From Nocardioides malaquae (GTDB taxonomy: Bacteria > Actinomycetota > Actinomycetes > Propionibacteriales > Nocardioidaceae), in contig NZ_JADCSA010000009.1 of NCBI RefSeq assembly GCF_015070385.1, positions 62,001-126,000 on the forward strand: DNA of 64,000 bases, written 5' to 3'. The notes beneath the pieces are model-generated. The model was not told the origin of the DNA. It was given only the letters and a program-made list of their open reading frames with translations, and did no database searches. Position numbers and translations under genes: made by a program. Positions within the stretch are counted from its first letter, which is position 1. Each line of letters begins with the position of its first letter. This document shows, piece after piece, positions 9,399-17,438 of the stretch.

Positions 9399-12300
9399 TC
9401 AGCGCTTGCGCGCGCCCTTCTTCTTCACCGGCACGTGCTCCACGCCCGACTCGTCTCCCCCGGCCTCGGGCGACGCGTCGGTCGACGCCTCCGCCTGACG
9501 GGCCTGGGCGCGACCTCGGGTGCGGGTGACGACCTTCGGCTTCGCCGCCTCGGGCGTCTCGGTCGCCGGCGCCGGGGCCACGGGGGCCGCAGCCTCGGTG
9601 ACCACGACCGCGGCGGTCGGCGTCGTGATGGCCGTACGCCTGGAGGCGCCGCGCCGCTGGCGGGTCACGACTCGCGGGCCGGCAGTCTCCTCGGCCGGAG
9701 CTGCCGTCTCGGTGGCGGCAGCCGGGGTCTCGGCGCGTTCGGTGGCGGGCGCAGCGGCGGGCTCGGTGGGCGCCTCGACGGCGGTCTCCGCCTCGTGACG
9801 GGCCATCGCGGCGACGTCCTTCGGGGAAGGTGCCACCGGAGGCGTCGGGGGCGTCACGGGGGCGTCGGACTTCGCGCCGCGACCGTTGCGGTCGCCGCGT
9901 CCCTCGCCACGGTTCGAGCCCTTGTCGGACTTGTCACCCGACTTGTCCCCGGACTTGTCGCTGGGCCGGTCGTTGGAGTCGTCACCGCGACCGCGACCGC
10001 CGCGACCGCGTCGACCGCGGCCACGACCCTCGTCGTCGCCACCGCCCGACTTGCCGTCGACGGGGTGGGAGTGGGTCACGACTCCGCGACCGTTGCAGTG
10101 CTCGCAGTCGGTGGAGAAGGCCTCGAGCAGGCCGGTGCCGATCCGCTTGCGGGTCATCTGCACGAGGCCGAGCGAGGTGACCTCGGCGACCTGGTGGCGG
10201 GTACGGTCGCGGCCCAGGCACTCGACCAGTCGACGCACGACCAGGTCGCGGTTCGACTCGAGCACCATGTCGATGAAGTCGACGACGATGATGCCGCCGA
10301 TGTCGCGCAGCCGGAGCTGGCGCACGATCTCCTCGGCCGCCTCGAGGTTGTTCTTGGTGACCGTCTCCTCGAGGTTGCCCCCGGAGCCGGTGAACTTGCC
10401 GGTGTTGACGTCGACGACCGTCATCGCCTCGGTGCGGTCGATGACCAGCGAGCCACCCGAGGGCAGCCAGACCTTGCGGTCCAGGCCCTTCGCGATCTGC
10501 TCGTCGATGCGGTAGACGGAGAAGACGTCACCCTGCTGGGCCGACGCGGCGTCCGCCGGGGCGTACTTCTCGACGCGCTCGGCGAGGTCGGGGGCGACGT
10601 GCTCGACGTAGGCCGAGACGGTGTCCCAGGCGTCGTCACCCTCGATGACCAGCTTGGAGAAGTCTTCGGTGAAGAGGTCGCGCACGACCTTGAGGGTCAG
10701 GTCGGGCTCGCCGTAGAGCAGCTGCGGGGCGTTGCCCTTGACCTTCGACTCGATGACCTCCCAGCGGGCCTTGAGGCGCTCGACGTCGCGGGTCAGCTCC
10801 TCCTCGCTCGCCCCCTCGGCGGCCGTGCGCACGATGACGCCGGCGCTGTCGGGCACGATCTCCTTGAGCAGAGCCTTGAGGCGGCTGCGCTCGGTGTCGG
10901 GCAGCTTGCGGGAGATGCCGGAGGTGGTGCCGTCGGGCACGTAGACCAGGAAGCGGCCGGCCAGCGAGACCTGGCTGGTGAGCCGGGCGCCCTTGTGGCC
11001 GATTGGGTCCTTGGTCACCTGCACCAGCACGGGCTGCCCCGGAGAGAGCACGGACTCGATCTTGCGGGGCTGGCCGTCCTTGTGGCCGAGCGCCGACCAG
11101 TTGACCTCACCGGCGTAGAGCACCGCGTTGCGGCCCTTGCCGATGTCGATGAAGGCGGCCTCCATCGAGGGCAGCACGTTCTGCACGCGGCCGAGGTAGA
11201 CGTTGCCGATCAGCGAGGTCTGCGACTCGCGGGCCACGTAGTGCTCCACGAGGACCTTGTCCTCGAGCACGGCGATCTGGGTCAGGTCCTTGCGCTGGCG
11301 GATCACCATGACCCGCTCGACCGACTCGCGGCGGGCCAGGAACTCGGCCTCGCTCACGATCGGGGCGCGGCGGCGACCGGCCTCACGGCCCTCGCGGCGA
11401 CGCTGCTTCTTCGCCTCCAGGCGCGTGGAACCGGTGACCGCGGTGATCTGGTCCTCGGCGCTGCGCGCGGATCGTACGCGGGTGACGGTGTTGTCGGGGT
11501 CGTCGCCGTTGCCGGAGTCGGCGTCGCTGCTGCGCCGGCGGCGACGGCGGCGACGCGAGCTGGAGGACCCGCCCTGCTCGCCGTCGGCGTTGTCGGAACC
11601 GTCGGAGCTGCCCGCGTCGTCGGAGTCGTCGGACTGCTCCCCCTCGGCGCCTTCGCCGGCGTCGGAGGCGTCCGCGCCCTTCGCCGCGGCGTCGCCCTCG
11701 GAGTCGTCGTCAGAACCGGAGTCGGAGTCGGAGCCGGAGGACCGGCGACGACGGCGACCGCCACGGCGGCGACGGCGCCGGGCCGGCGTGCCGTCACCGG
11801 AGTCGCTGTCGGAGTCCTCGGAGTCGTCGGAGTCGTCGGTGGCGTCCGCGTCCTCGGCACCGGTGCCGTCGGTGGCAGCGTCGGCGTCGGCAGCAGCCTC
11901 AGTCTCGGTCTCAAGGGCCTCGGCGGTCGCCACGGCCTCAGCGGCGGTGGCCTCGGCCGTCTCAGCCGTCTCGTCGGTCTCGGCGTCCTCGTCGACCGCC
12001 TCGTCGGCGACGACCTCGGCGGGCTTGGCCACCCGCTTGCGGGTCCGCTTGGCCGGGGCCTTCTTCACCGGCTCGGGGGCCTGGAAGAGGGGCAGGGTGC
12101 CGGCGTCGCCCTCGGTCTCAGAAGCCTCGGGGGCCTCAGTGACGGGCTCGGCAGCTGCGTCGGCGGCGGGCTCGGCGACAGCCTTCTTGGCCGCGGTCTT
12201 CTTGGCAGTGGTCTTCTTCGCCGCCGTCTTCTTGGCGGCGGTCTTCTTGGCGGGCGCCTTGCGCGCGGCCTTCTTCGCCGGCGCGGTCTCCTCACCCTCG

Positions 12301-12668
12301 GCTGCACCCTCCACGGGAGCCTCGGCAGGCGCGGGAGCCGCGGCGTCAGCCTCAGCGGGCGACTCGGCGGGCTCGGTGGTCGGCTCGGCGGCCGCCACCT
12401 TCTTGGCGGGCGCCTTGCGAGTGCGCTTCGCGGCCGTCTTCTTCACGGGCGCCTCGGGAGCCTCCGCAGCAGCCTCGGGGGCCGCCGGGTCGGCGTCGGC
12501 GGGCGCCTCGGCGGCGGCCTTCTTCGTGGTCCGCCGGGTGGCGGTGGTCTTCTTCGCCGCGCTCTTGCGGGCGGTGGTCTTCTTCGCTGCCTTCGGGGCT
12601 GCGGACTCCTCGGCGGGCGCCGTGGTGGAGGCCGATTCTTCAGCCGCGGGAGTCGTCTCGTCGAGCAT
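9399..12668 (-). CDS. rne: ribonuclease E/G family endoribonuclease with long low-complexity arms
   Basis: This endonuclease matures and degrades RNA. The 1089-residue protein has an Ala/Glu/Lys-rich N-terminal arm of roughly 440 residues, including KKTAAKK-type repeats (about 130-162), Asp/Ser runs and Arg clusters. The S1 domain follows (about 470-520, ESQTSLIGNVYLGRV), then the RNase domain with the catalytic motif VVDVNTGKFTG (near 749) and the zinc-link CEHCNGRG (near 853), and a second Arg/Gly/Asp-rich arm. The start was set at ATG 12668 (MLDETTP) because upstream residues look non-coding. It lies upstream of rplU as in many actinobacteria. Confidence 0.95.
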   Translation of the reverse strand: MLDETTPAAEESASTTAPAEESAAPKAAKKTTARKSAAKKTTATRRTTKKAAAEAPADADPAAPEAAAEAPEAPVKKTAAKRTRKAPAKKVAAAEPTTEPAESPAEADAAAPAPAEAPVEGAAEGEETAPAKKAARKAPAKKTAAKKTAAKKTTAKKTAAKKAVAEPAADAAAEPVTEAPEASETEGDAGTLPLFQAPEPVKKAPAKRTRKRVAKPAEVVADEAVDEDAETDETAETAEATAAEAVATAEALETETEAAADADAATDGTGAEDADATDDSDDSEDSDSDSGDGTPARRRRRRGGRRRRRSSGSDSDSGSDDDSEGDAAAKGADASDAGEGAEGEQSDDSDDAGSSDGSDNADGEQGGSSSSRRRRRRRRSSDADSGNGDDPDNTVTRVRSARSAEDQITAVTGSTRLEAKKQRRREGREAGRRRAPIVSEAEFLARRESVERVMVIRQRKDLTQIAVLEDKVLVEHYVARESQTSLIGNVYLGRVQNVLPSMEAAFIDIGKGRNAVLYAGEVNWSALGHKDGQPRKIESVLSPGQPVLVQVTKDPIGHKGARLTSQVSLAGRFLVYVPDGTTSGISRKLPDTERSRLKALLKEIVPDSAGVIVRTAAEGASEEELTRDVERLKARWEVIESKVKGNAPQLLYGEPDLTLKVVRDLFTEDFSKLVIEGDDAWDTVSAYVEHVAPDLAERVEKYAPADAASAQQGDVFSVYRIDEQIAKGLDRKVWLPSGGSLVIDRTEAMTVVDVNTGKFTGSGGNLEETVTKNNLEAAEEIVRQLRLRDIGGIIVVDFIDMVLESNRDLVVRRLVECLGRDRTRHQVAEVTSLGLVQMTRKRIGTGLLEAFSTDCEHCNGRGVVTHSHPVDGKSGGGDDEGRGRGRRGRGGRGRGDDSNDRPSDKSGDKSGDKSDKGSNRGEGRGDRNGRGAKSDAPVTPPTPPVAPSPKDVAAMARHEAETAVEAPTEPAAAPATERAETPAAATETAAPAEETAGPRVVTRQRRGASRRTAITTPTAAVVVTEAAAPVAPAPATETPEAAKPKVVTRTRGRAQARQAEASTDASPEAGGDESGVEHVPVKKKGARKR

Positions 12669-13069
12669 GTGCGCTCCTCGACCGGTGCAGGGCACCGGAG
12701 GGTAGGACGTCAGGTGCCGACGTGCCTGGAGGACCTGACGCAAAGCCTGTAGGTGGCGGCGACCTCCTCCGCTGCTGCGTCGGGGGGTGTCGGTCGTCCA
12801 CCTGCCGCGGTCGCTCGCCCTTCGTGGTGTCCGGTCTCCCGGGCAACCACACGGGGGTCGCTGTCACCGACTCCCGGGCCGCGTCGCGGTCTGGTGACGA
12901 CTTCCATCCTCCGTGCCTGACCGGCCGTGCCGATCGGGCGAGAACGTCGTCGGGTCACACACCCATCGACGGGTGCCGCTGGAGTGCGACCGCCGTCATT
13001 GTCGCACACCCCGTGGTGATCCCCGTCATGGCGCAGTCACGGCGCGGTCACTGAACAGTCACTGCGCCA
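12669..13069. other. 401-base gene-free region upstream of rne
   Basis: No convincing gene is present. The right end (about 13022-13085) is rich in repeated GTCACTG/GCGCAGT elements, including an 8-base inverted pair GGCGCAGT/ACTGCGCC at about 13030-13068. It could end transcription from the upstream DUF2344 gene. The rest is probably the rne promoter and 5' leader. No clear -35/-10 pair could be assigned. Confidence 0.5.
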
Positions 13070-13783
13070 TCACTGCGCGGTGGCCAGCGGGTCGCCCACG
13101 GTCGCGGTCTCCCGGTCGAGCGGACCCTGCTGCAGACGCACCAGCAGCGGCACGAGACCGCTGGGCACCTCCCCCACGGCCGCGAGGGCGGAGAGCACGT
13201 CGTCGGGGCGTACGGCCGGAACGACGTGCTCCAGCACGACGTCGAGCACGGTGACGTCACCCTCGACCGTGACGTCGAGCGCGAGCACCGCGGCCCGGGC
13301 GTCGAACTGCCGCAGGCCCTTCTTGGTCATCCGCTCCACCAGCACGGTCTCGGCGGCCAGGAAGGCGTCCACGACACCGGTGAGGTCACCGGCGCCGGGC
13401 AGCTCGATGCGCCAGCGGCTGGCCTGCAGCAGGTCGGAGAGCGACCCGCCGCCCGACTCCACCACCTCGAGCACGTCGAGGCCGGCCGGCAGCGAGTCGT
13501 CGAGGGTGCGGTGCACCTCGGCCGGGTCGAGCACCTCGGCCAGGGCGATCTCGAGATACTCCGCCTCGGAGGCCGAGCCGGTAGGCGCGGCCCCGGCGTA
13601 GGAGATGCGCGGGTGGGGGTTGAAGCCCGAGGAGTAGGCCATCGGCACCCGCGCCCGGAAGACGGCCCGCTCGAAGGCCCGGGAGAAGTCGCGGTGGCTG
13701 GTGAACCGCAACCGCCCACGCTTGGCGTAGCGGATGCGGAGTCGCTGGACGGGCGGGGCCTGCTGCTCGGGCTGGGTACGCAC
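13070..13783 (-). CDS. DUF2344 / TIGR03936-type radical-SAM-linked protein
   Basis: The 237-residue protein has the family opening LRIRYAKRGRLRFTSHRD, followed by FERAVFRARVPMAYSSGFNPHP. In many bacteria this domain accompanies, or is fused to, a B12-binding radical SAM protein of the TIGR03960 type, and one lies here at 15314-17296. The biochemical role is unknown; a role in RNA modification has been guessed for the pair because of its neighbours rne and rplU. Start was set at GTG 13783, just before the conserved start; the longer open frame upstream runs through the divergent transporter gene. No metal or catalytic motif stands out. Confidence 0.85.
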   Translation of the reverse strand: MRTQPEQQAPPVQRLRIRYAKRGRLRFTSHRDFSRAFERAVFRARVPMAYSSGFNPHPRISYAGAAPTGSASEAEYLEIALAEVLDPAEVHRTLDDSLPAGLDVLEVVESGGGSLSDLLQASRWRIELPGAGDLTGVVDAFLAAETVLVERMTKKGLRQFDARAAVLALDVTVEGDVTVLDVVLEHVVPAVRPDDVLSALAAVGEVPSGLVPLLVRLQQGPLDRETATVGDPLATAQ

Positions 13784-13847
13784 GGGCAAACGGTAGCCCG
13801 CTGCGCCGGTCACGACCGATTCGCGCGGATGGTGAAGAATCGAGCCG

Positions 13848-15071
13848 GTGTCCTCCCCCCGTCGACCCACCGCCCGCACGGCGCTGCTCCTGGCCGGCCT
13901 GGTGCTGCTGTCGCTGAACCTGCGGCCCGCTGCCGTGAGCGTCGGACCGGTGCTGGAGGAGGTGCGTACGGCTCTGGCCCTCGCGCCGTGGGCGGTGAGC
14001 CTGCTGACCACCCTGCCTGTGGTGGCCTTCGCCGTCGTGGGTGCCCTCGCGCCGTGGCTGGCCCGCAGCCTGGGGCTGCACCGGGTGCTCCTGCTCTCGC
14101 TGGTCGCGGTGGTGGTCGGCCTCGGGGCGCGCGCGACGACGGACGACGGGGCGCTCTTCCTGGCGTGGACGTTCGTGGCCGTCTCCGGCATGGCCTGCGC
14201 CAACGTCCTGGTGCCTTCACTGGTCAAGTGGCACTTCCCGCACCGGGTCGGCACCGCGACCGCGCTCTACACGACGGCGATGGCCCTCGGGCTCACGTTG
14301 GCCTTCACGACCACCGTGCCGGTCGCAGACGCCCTCGGCGGGTGGCGGTGGGGCCTGGGCGTCTGGACCGGCCTGGCCGTGGTGGCCGTGCTGCCGTGGC
14401 TGGGGTTGTTGGGGCACGACCGCCGACCGCCGGCCGCGTCGCGCACCATCACCTTCGGACAGGTCGCGCGCACGCCGATCGGGTGGGCGCTGGCAGGCTT
14501 CTTCGGCCTGCAGTCAGCGATCGCCTACACGATGTTCGGATGGTTCGCGCAGCTGTGGCGTGACAACGGCTGGTCGGCCGCCGAGGCCGGCGCTCTGGTG
14601 GGCGTCATCGCCGCCGTCGGCATCCCGCTCTCCCTGGTGCTGCCGGCCGCGGTGGCGCGGGCGCGCGACCAGCGCCCGCTCCTGCTCGCGGTGATGGCCT
14701 GCTACCCGGTGGCCTTCGTCGGGCTGATGCTCGCGCCCGAGCGGTGGGGTGTGCTGTGGGCGGCGCTCGCCGGCGTCGGCGGCACGACCTTCCCGATCAT
14801 CCTGGTGATGATCGGACTGCGTGCCCGCACCCACGAGGGCACGGCCGCGCTCTCCGGCTTCGCCCAGTCGGTGGGCTACCTGGTGGCCGCGCCGGGCCCC
14901 TTCGTGGCCGGGCTGCTCCACAGCGCCACCGGCGGCTGGCAGGCGCCACTGTGGTTCCTGCTCGCGCTCGTGGCACCGCTCGCCGCGCTGGGGGCGTACG
15001 TCTCACGCCCGGTCCACGTCGAGGACCAGCTGGCCGCGCGTGGAGCGCGGGCGGGGCGGGTCAGTCCTTGA
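13848..15071 (+). CDS. MFS transporter, CynX/NimT-like
   Basis: The 407-residue protein has about 12 hydrophobic helices. The start SLNLRPAAVSVGP and the following layout are typical of the cyanate/2-nitroimidazole transporter branch of the major facilitator superfamily. Substrate cannot be inferred. It begins with GTG at 13848, divergent from the DUF2344 gene, and its last 11 bases overlap the end of the next minus-strand gene. It sits as a single plus-strand gene inside the otherwise minus-strand radical SAM pair, so it looks like a lineage-specific insertion. Confidence 0.88.
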   Translation: MSSPRRPTARTALLLAGLVLLSLNLRPAAVSVGPVLEEVRTALALAPWAVSLLTTLPVVAFAVVGALAPWLARSLGLHRVLLLSLVAVVVGLGARATTDDGALFLAWTFVAVSGMACANVLVPSLVKWHFPHRVGTATALYTTAMALGLTLAFTTTVPVADALGGWRWGLGVWTGLAVVAVLPWLGLLGHDRRPPAASRTITFGQVARTPIGWALAGFFGLQSAIAYTMFGWFAQLWRDNGWSAAEAGALVGVIAAVGIPLSLVLPAAVARARDQRPLLLAVMACYPVAFVGLMLAPERWGVLWAALAGVGGTTFPIILVMIGLRARTHEGTAALSGFAQSVGYLVAAPGPFVAGLLHSATGGWQAPLWFLLALVAPLAALGAYVSRPVHVEDQLAARGARAGRVSP

Positions 15072-15312
15072 CGCTGCGCTGCAGCAGCAGGTAGCCGCCG
15101 AGCAGCAGCCCCACCAGCACCGGCAGCGCGAGGAAGACCGGCACCCCGAGCGCGTGCGCACCCCAGGTGAACCCGGCCACCAGCGCCGTCAGCAGCACCA
15201 GCACGCCGGCGGCCAGGAAGGCGACGAGGGGCCGGGGGCCCGGCTCGCTCGACTTCCAGGCCTCCTCCAGGCCGGGGTGGCGTCGACCGGAGGGACGCTT
15301 CTCCTCGGCCAC
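15061..15312 (-). CDS. small two-helix membrane protein, function unknown
   Basis: An 83-residue product with a charged N-terminus (MAEEKRPSGRRHPG) and two hydrophobic segments (about 29-49 and 57-76), ending in basic RSVKD. It starts one base after the stop of the radical SAM gene, so it is almost certainly translated from the same transcript. No family was recognised. Its tight coupling makes a membrane accessory role possible, but this is only inference from position. Confidence 0.7.
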   Translation of the reverse strand: MAEEKRPSGRRHPGLEEAWKSSEPGPRPLVAFLAAGVLVLLTALVAGFTWGAHALGVPVFLALPVLVGLLLGGYLLLQRSVKD

Positions 15313-15313
15313 C

Positions 15314-17296
15314 TCAGACCACGCTCAGCGGCAGGAGCCGCTGCCCGGTCGGGCCGATCTGGATCTCGGTGCCCATCTCGGGGCACACGCCGCAGTCGTA
15401 GCACGGCGTCCAGCGGCAGTCCTCGACCTCGATGTCGGCGCCGTCGGCCGCCGCGAGGGCGTCCTCCCAGTCGCTCCACAGCCAGTCCTTGTCGAGACCG
15501 GAGTCGAGGTGGTCCCAGGGCAGGACCTCGTCGTAGTCACGCTCGCGGGTGGTGTACCACTCCACGTCGACGCCCGTGCCGGCCAGCGCCTTCTGCGCCG
15601 AGGCCATCCACCGGTCGTAGGAGAAGTGCTCGCTCCAGCCGTCGAACCGGCCGCCGTCGCGCCACACCTCCTCGATGATGCGCCCCACCCGGCGGTCGCC
15701 GCGGGAGAGGAGTCCCTCGACGATGCCGGGCTTGCCGTCGTGGTAGCGGAAGCCGATGGCGCGGCCGTACTTCTTGTCGTCACGGACCGTCTCGCGCAGC
15801 TTGCGCAGGCGCTCGTCGGTGGTCTCGTGGTCGAGCTGGGCGGCCCACTGGAAGGGGGTGTGCGGCTTGGGCACGAAGCCGCCGATGGAGACGGTGCAGC
15901 GGATGTCGTTGCGGCCCGACACCTCGCGGCCCTTCGCGATGACCCGCTTGGCGAGATCGGCGATCTGCAGCACGTCGTCGTCGGTCTCGGTGGGCAGCCC
16001 GACCATGAAGTAGAGCTTCACCTGACGCCAGCCGTGGCTGTAGGCCGTGGCGACGGTGCGGATCAGGTCCTCCTCGTCGACCATCTTGTTGATGACCTTG
16101 CGCATCCGGTCGCTGCCGCCCTCGGGGGCGAACGTCAGGCCCGAGCGACGCCCGTTGCGGGAGAACTCGTTGGCGAGGGTGATGTTGAAGGCGTCGACGC
16201 GGGTCGACGGCAGCGAGAGCGACACGTTGGAGCCCTCGTAGCGGTCGGCCAGGTCGGTGGCCAGGTCGCCGATCTCGGTGTGGTCGGCCGACGACAGCGA
16301 GAGCAGGCCGACCTCCTCGAAGCCGGACTTGCGGATGCCGTTCTCGACCATCGCGCCGATCGTGCTGAGCGAGCGCTCGCGCACCGGGCGGGTGATCATG
16401 CCGGCCTGACAGAAGCGGCAGCCGCGCGTGCAGCCACGGAAGATCTCCACGCTGAAGCGCTCGTGCACCGTCTCGGCCAGCGGCACCAGCGGGTTGGCCG
16501 GGTAGGGCCAGGCGTCGAGGTCCATCAGGGTGTGCTTGCGCACCCGGAACGGGATGCCCGGACGGTTGGGCACGACCGCCTCGATCGAGCCGTCGGCGCC
16601 GTAGGTCACGTCGTAGAAGCGCGGCACGTAGACCCCGCCCGAGACCGCGAGGCGGCGCAGCAGCTCGTCGCGGCCGCCGGGACGTCCCTCGGCCTTCCAC
16701 TCACGGATGACCTCGGAGATCGCCAGCACGACCTCCTCGCCGTCACCGAGCACGGCGGCGTCGACGAAGTCGGCGATCGGCTCGGGGTTGAACGCGGCGT
16801 GGCCCCCGGCCAGCACGACCGGGTGCTCGTCGGTGCGGTCGGCGGCGTGCAGCGGGATGCCGGCGAGGTCGAGCGCGGTCAGCATGTTGGTGTAGCCCAG
16901 CTCGGTGGAGAAGCTGAGGCCGAAGACGTCGAAGGCGCCCACCGGACGGTGGCTGTCGACGGTGAACTGCGGGATCGAGTCCTCCCGCATGACCTTCTCC
17001 ATGTCGGGCCACACGGCGTAGGTGCGCTCGGCGACGATCCAGTCGCGCTCGTTGAGCACCTCGTAGAGGATCTGCACGCCCTGGTTGGGCAGGCCCACCT
17101 CGTAGGCGTCGGGATACATCAGGGCCCAGCGGACCGTCTGCCCCATCGGGGTGGGGGCGCCGCAGTTCCAGTCCTTGACGACCGAGTTGAGCTCACCGCC
17201 GACGTACTGGATCGGCTTGGAGACCGACGGCAGCCGTGGCTCGAGAAGATGGAAGACCGACGCTGCGGAGTCAGCGGTGCCGGGAGCGGCAGACAT
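15314..17296 (-). CDS. TIGR03960-type B12-binding-like radical SAM protein
   Basis: The 660-residue protein has an N-terminal B12-binding-like region and a radical SAM core with the cluster motif CTRGCRFC (about residues 288-295). A later Cys-rich segment (CRWTPCYDCGVC) follows near the C-terminus. Members of this family are usually paired with or fused to TIGR03936 (here at 13070-13783). The substrate is undetermined. ATG at 17296 is the first start of the conserved frame. The divergent neighbour is a sensor kinase with 142 bases between, which leaves room for promoters. Confidence 0.9.
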   Translation of the reverse strand: MSAAPGTADSAASVFHLLEPRLPSVSKPIQYVGGELNSVVKDWNCGAPTPMGQTVRWALMYPDAYEVGLPNQGVQILYEVLNERDWIVAERTYAVWPDMEKVMREDSIPQFTVDSHRPVGAFDVFGLSFSTELGYTNMLTALDLAGIPLHAADRTDEHPVVLAGGHAAFNPEPIADFVDAAVLGDGEEVVLAISEVIREWKAEGRPGGRDELLRRLAVSGGVYVPRFYDVTYGADGSIEAVVPNRPGIPFRVRKHTLMDLDAWPYPANPLVPLAETVHERFSVEIFRGCTRGCRFCQAGMITRPVRERSLSTIGAMVENGIRKSGFEEVGLLSLSSADHTEIGDLATDLADRYEGSNVSLSLPSTRVDAFNITLANEFSRNGRRSGLTFAPEGGSDRMRKVINKMVDEEDLIRTVATAYSHGWRQVKLYFMVGLPTETDDDVLQIADLAKRVIAKGREVSGRNDIRCTVSIGGFVPKPHTPFQWAAQLDHETTDERLRKLRETVRDDKKYGRAIGFRYHDGKPGIVEGLLSRGDRRVGRIIEEVWRDGGRFDGWSEHFSYDRWMASAQKALAGTGVDVEWYTTRERDYDEVLPWDHLDSGLDKDWLWSDWEDALAAADGADIEVEDCRWTPCYDCGVCPEMGTEIQIGPTGQRLLPLSVV

Positions 17297-17438
17297 GGCG
17301 GAACCTCACCTGTGGGAATCAGGACAACGCTCAAGGGTACGTGGAAACGGGACAACGACCCCAGCCGTCGCGACAGGCACCTAGAGTGAGGCCCGGTTCG
17401 CCGCACGTCGGCAGCGGCGCAACCGGGAGGAGCGGAGC

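Noticed and set aside
9390-12752. 1120-codon plus-strand frame over RNase E
   Set aside because: It is the mirror of a low-complexity gene, with Gly/Leu/Val repeats and no family.
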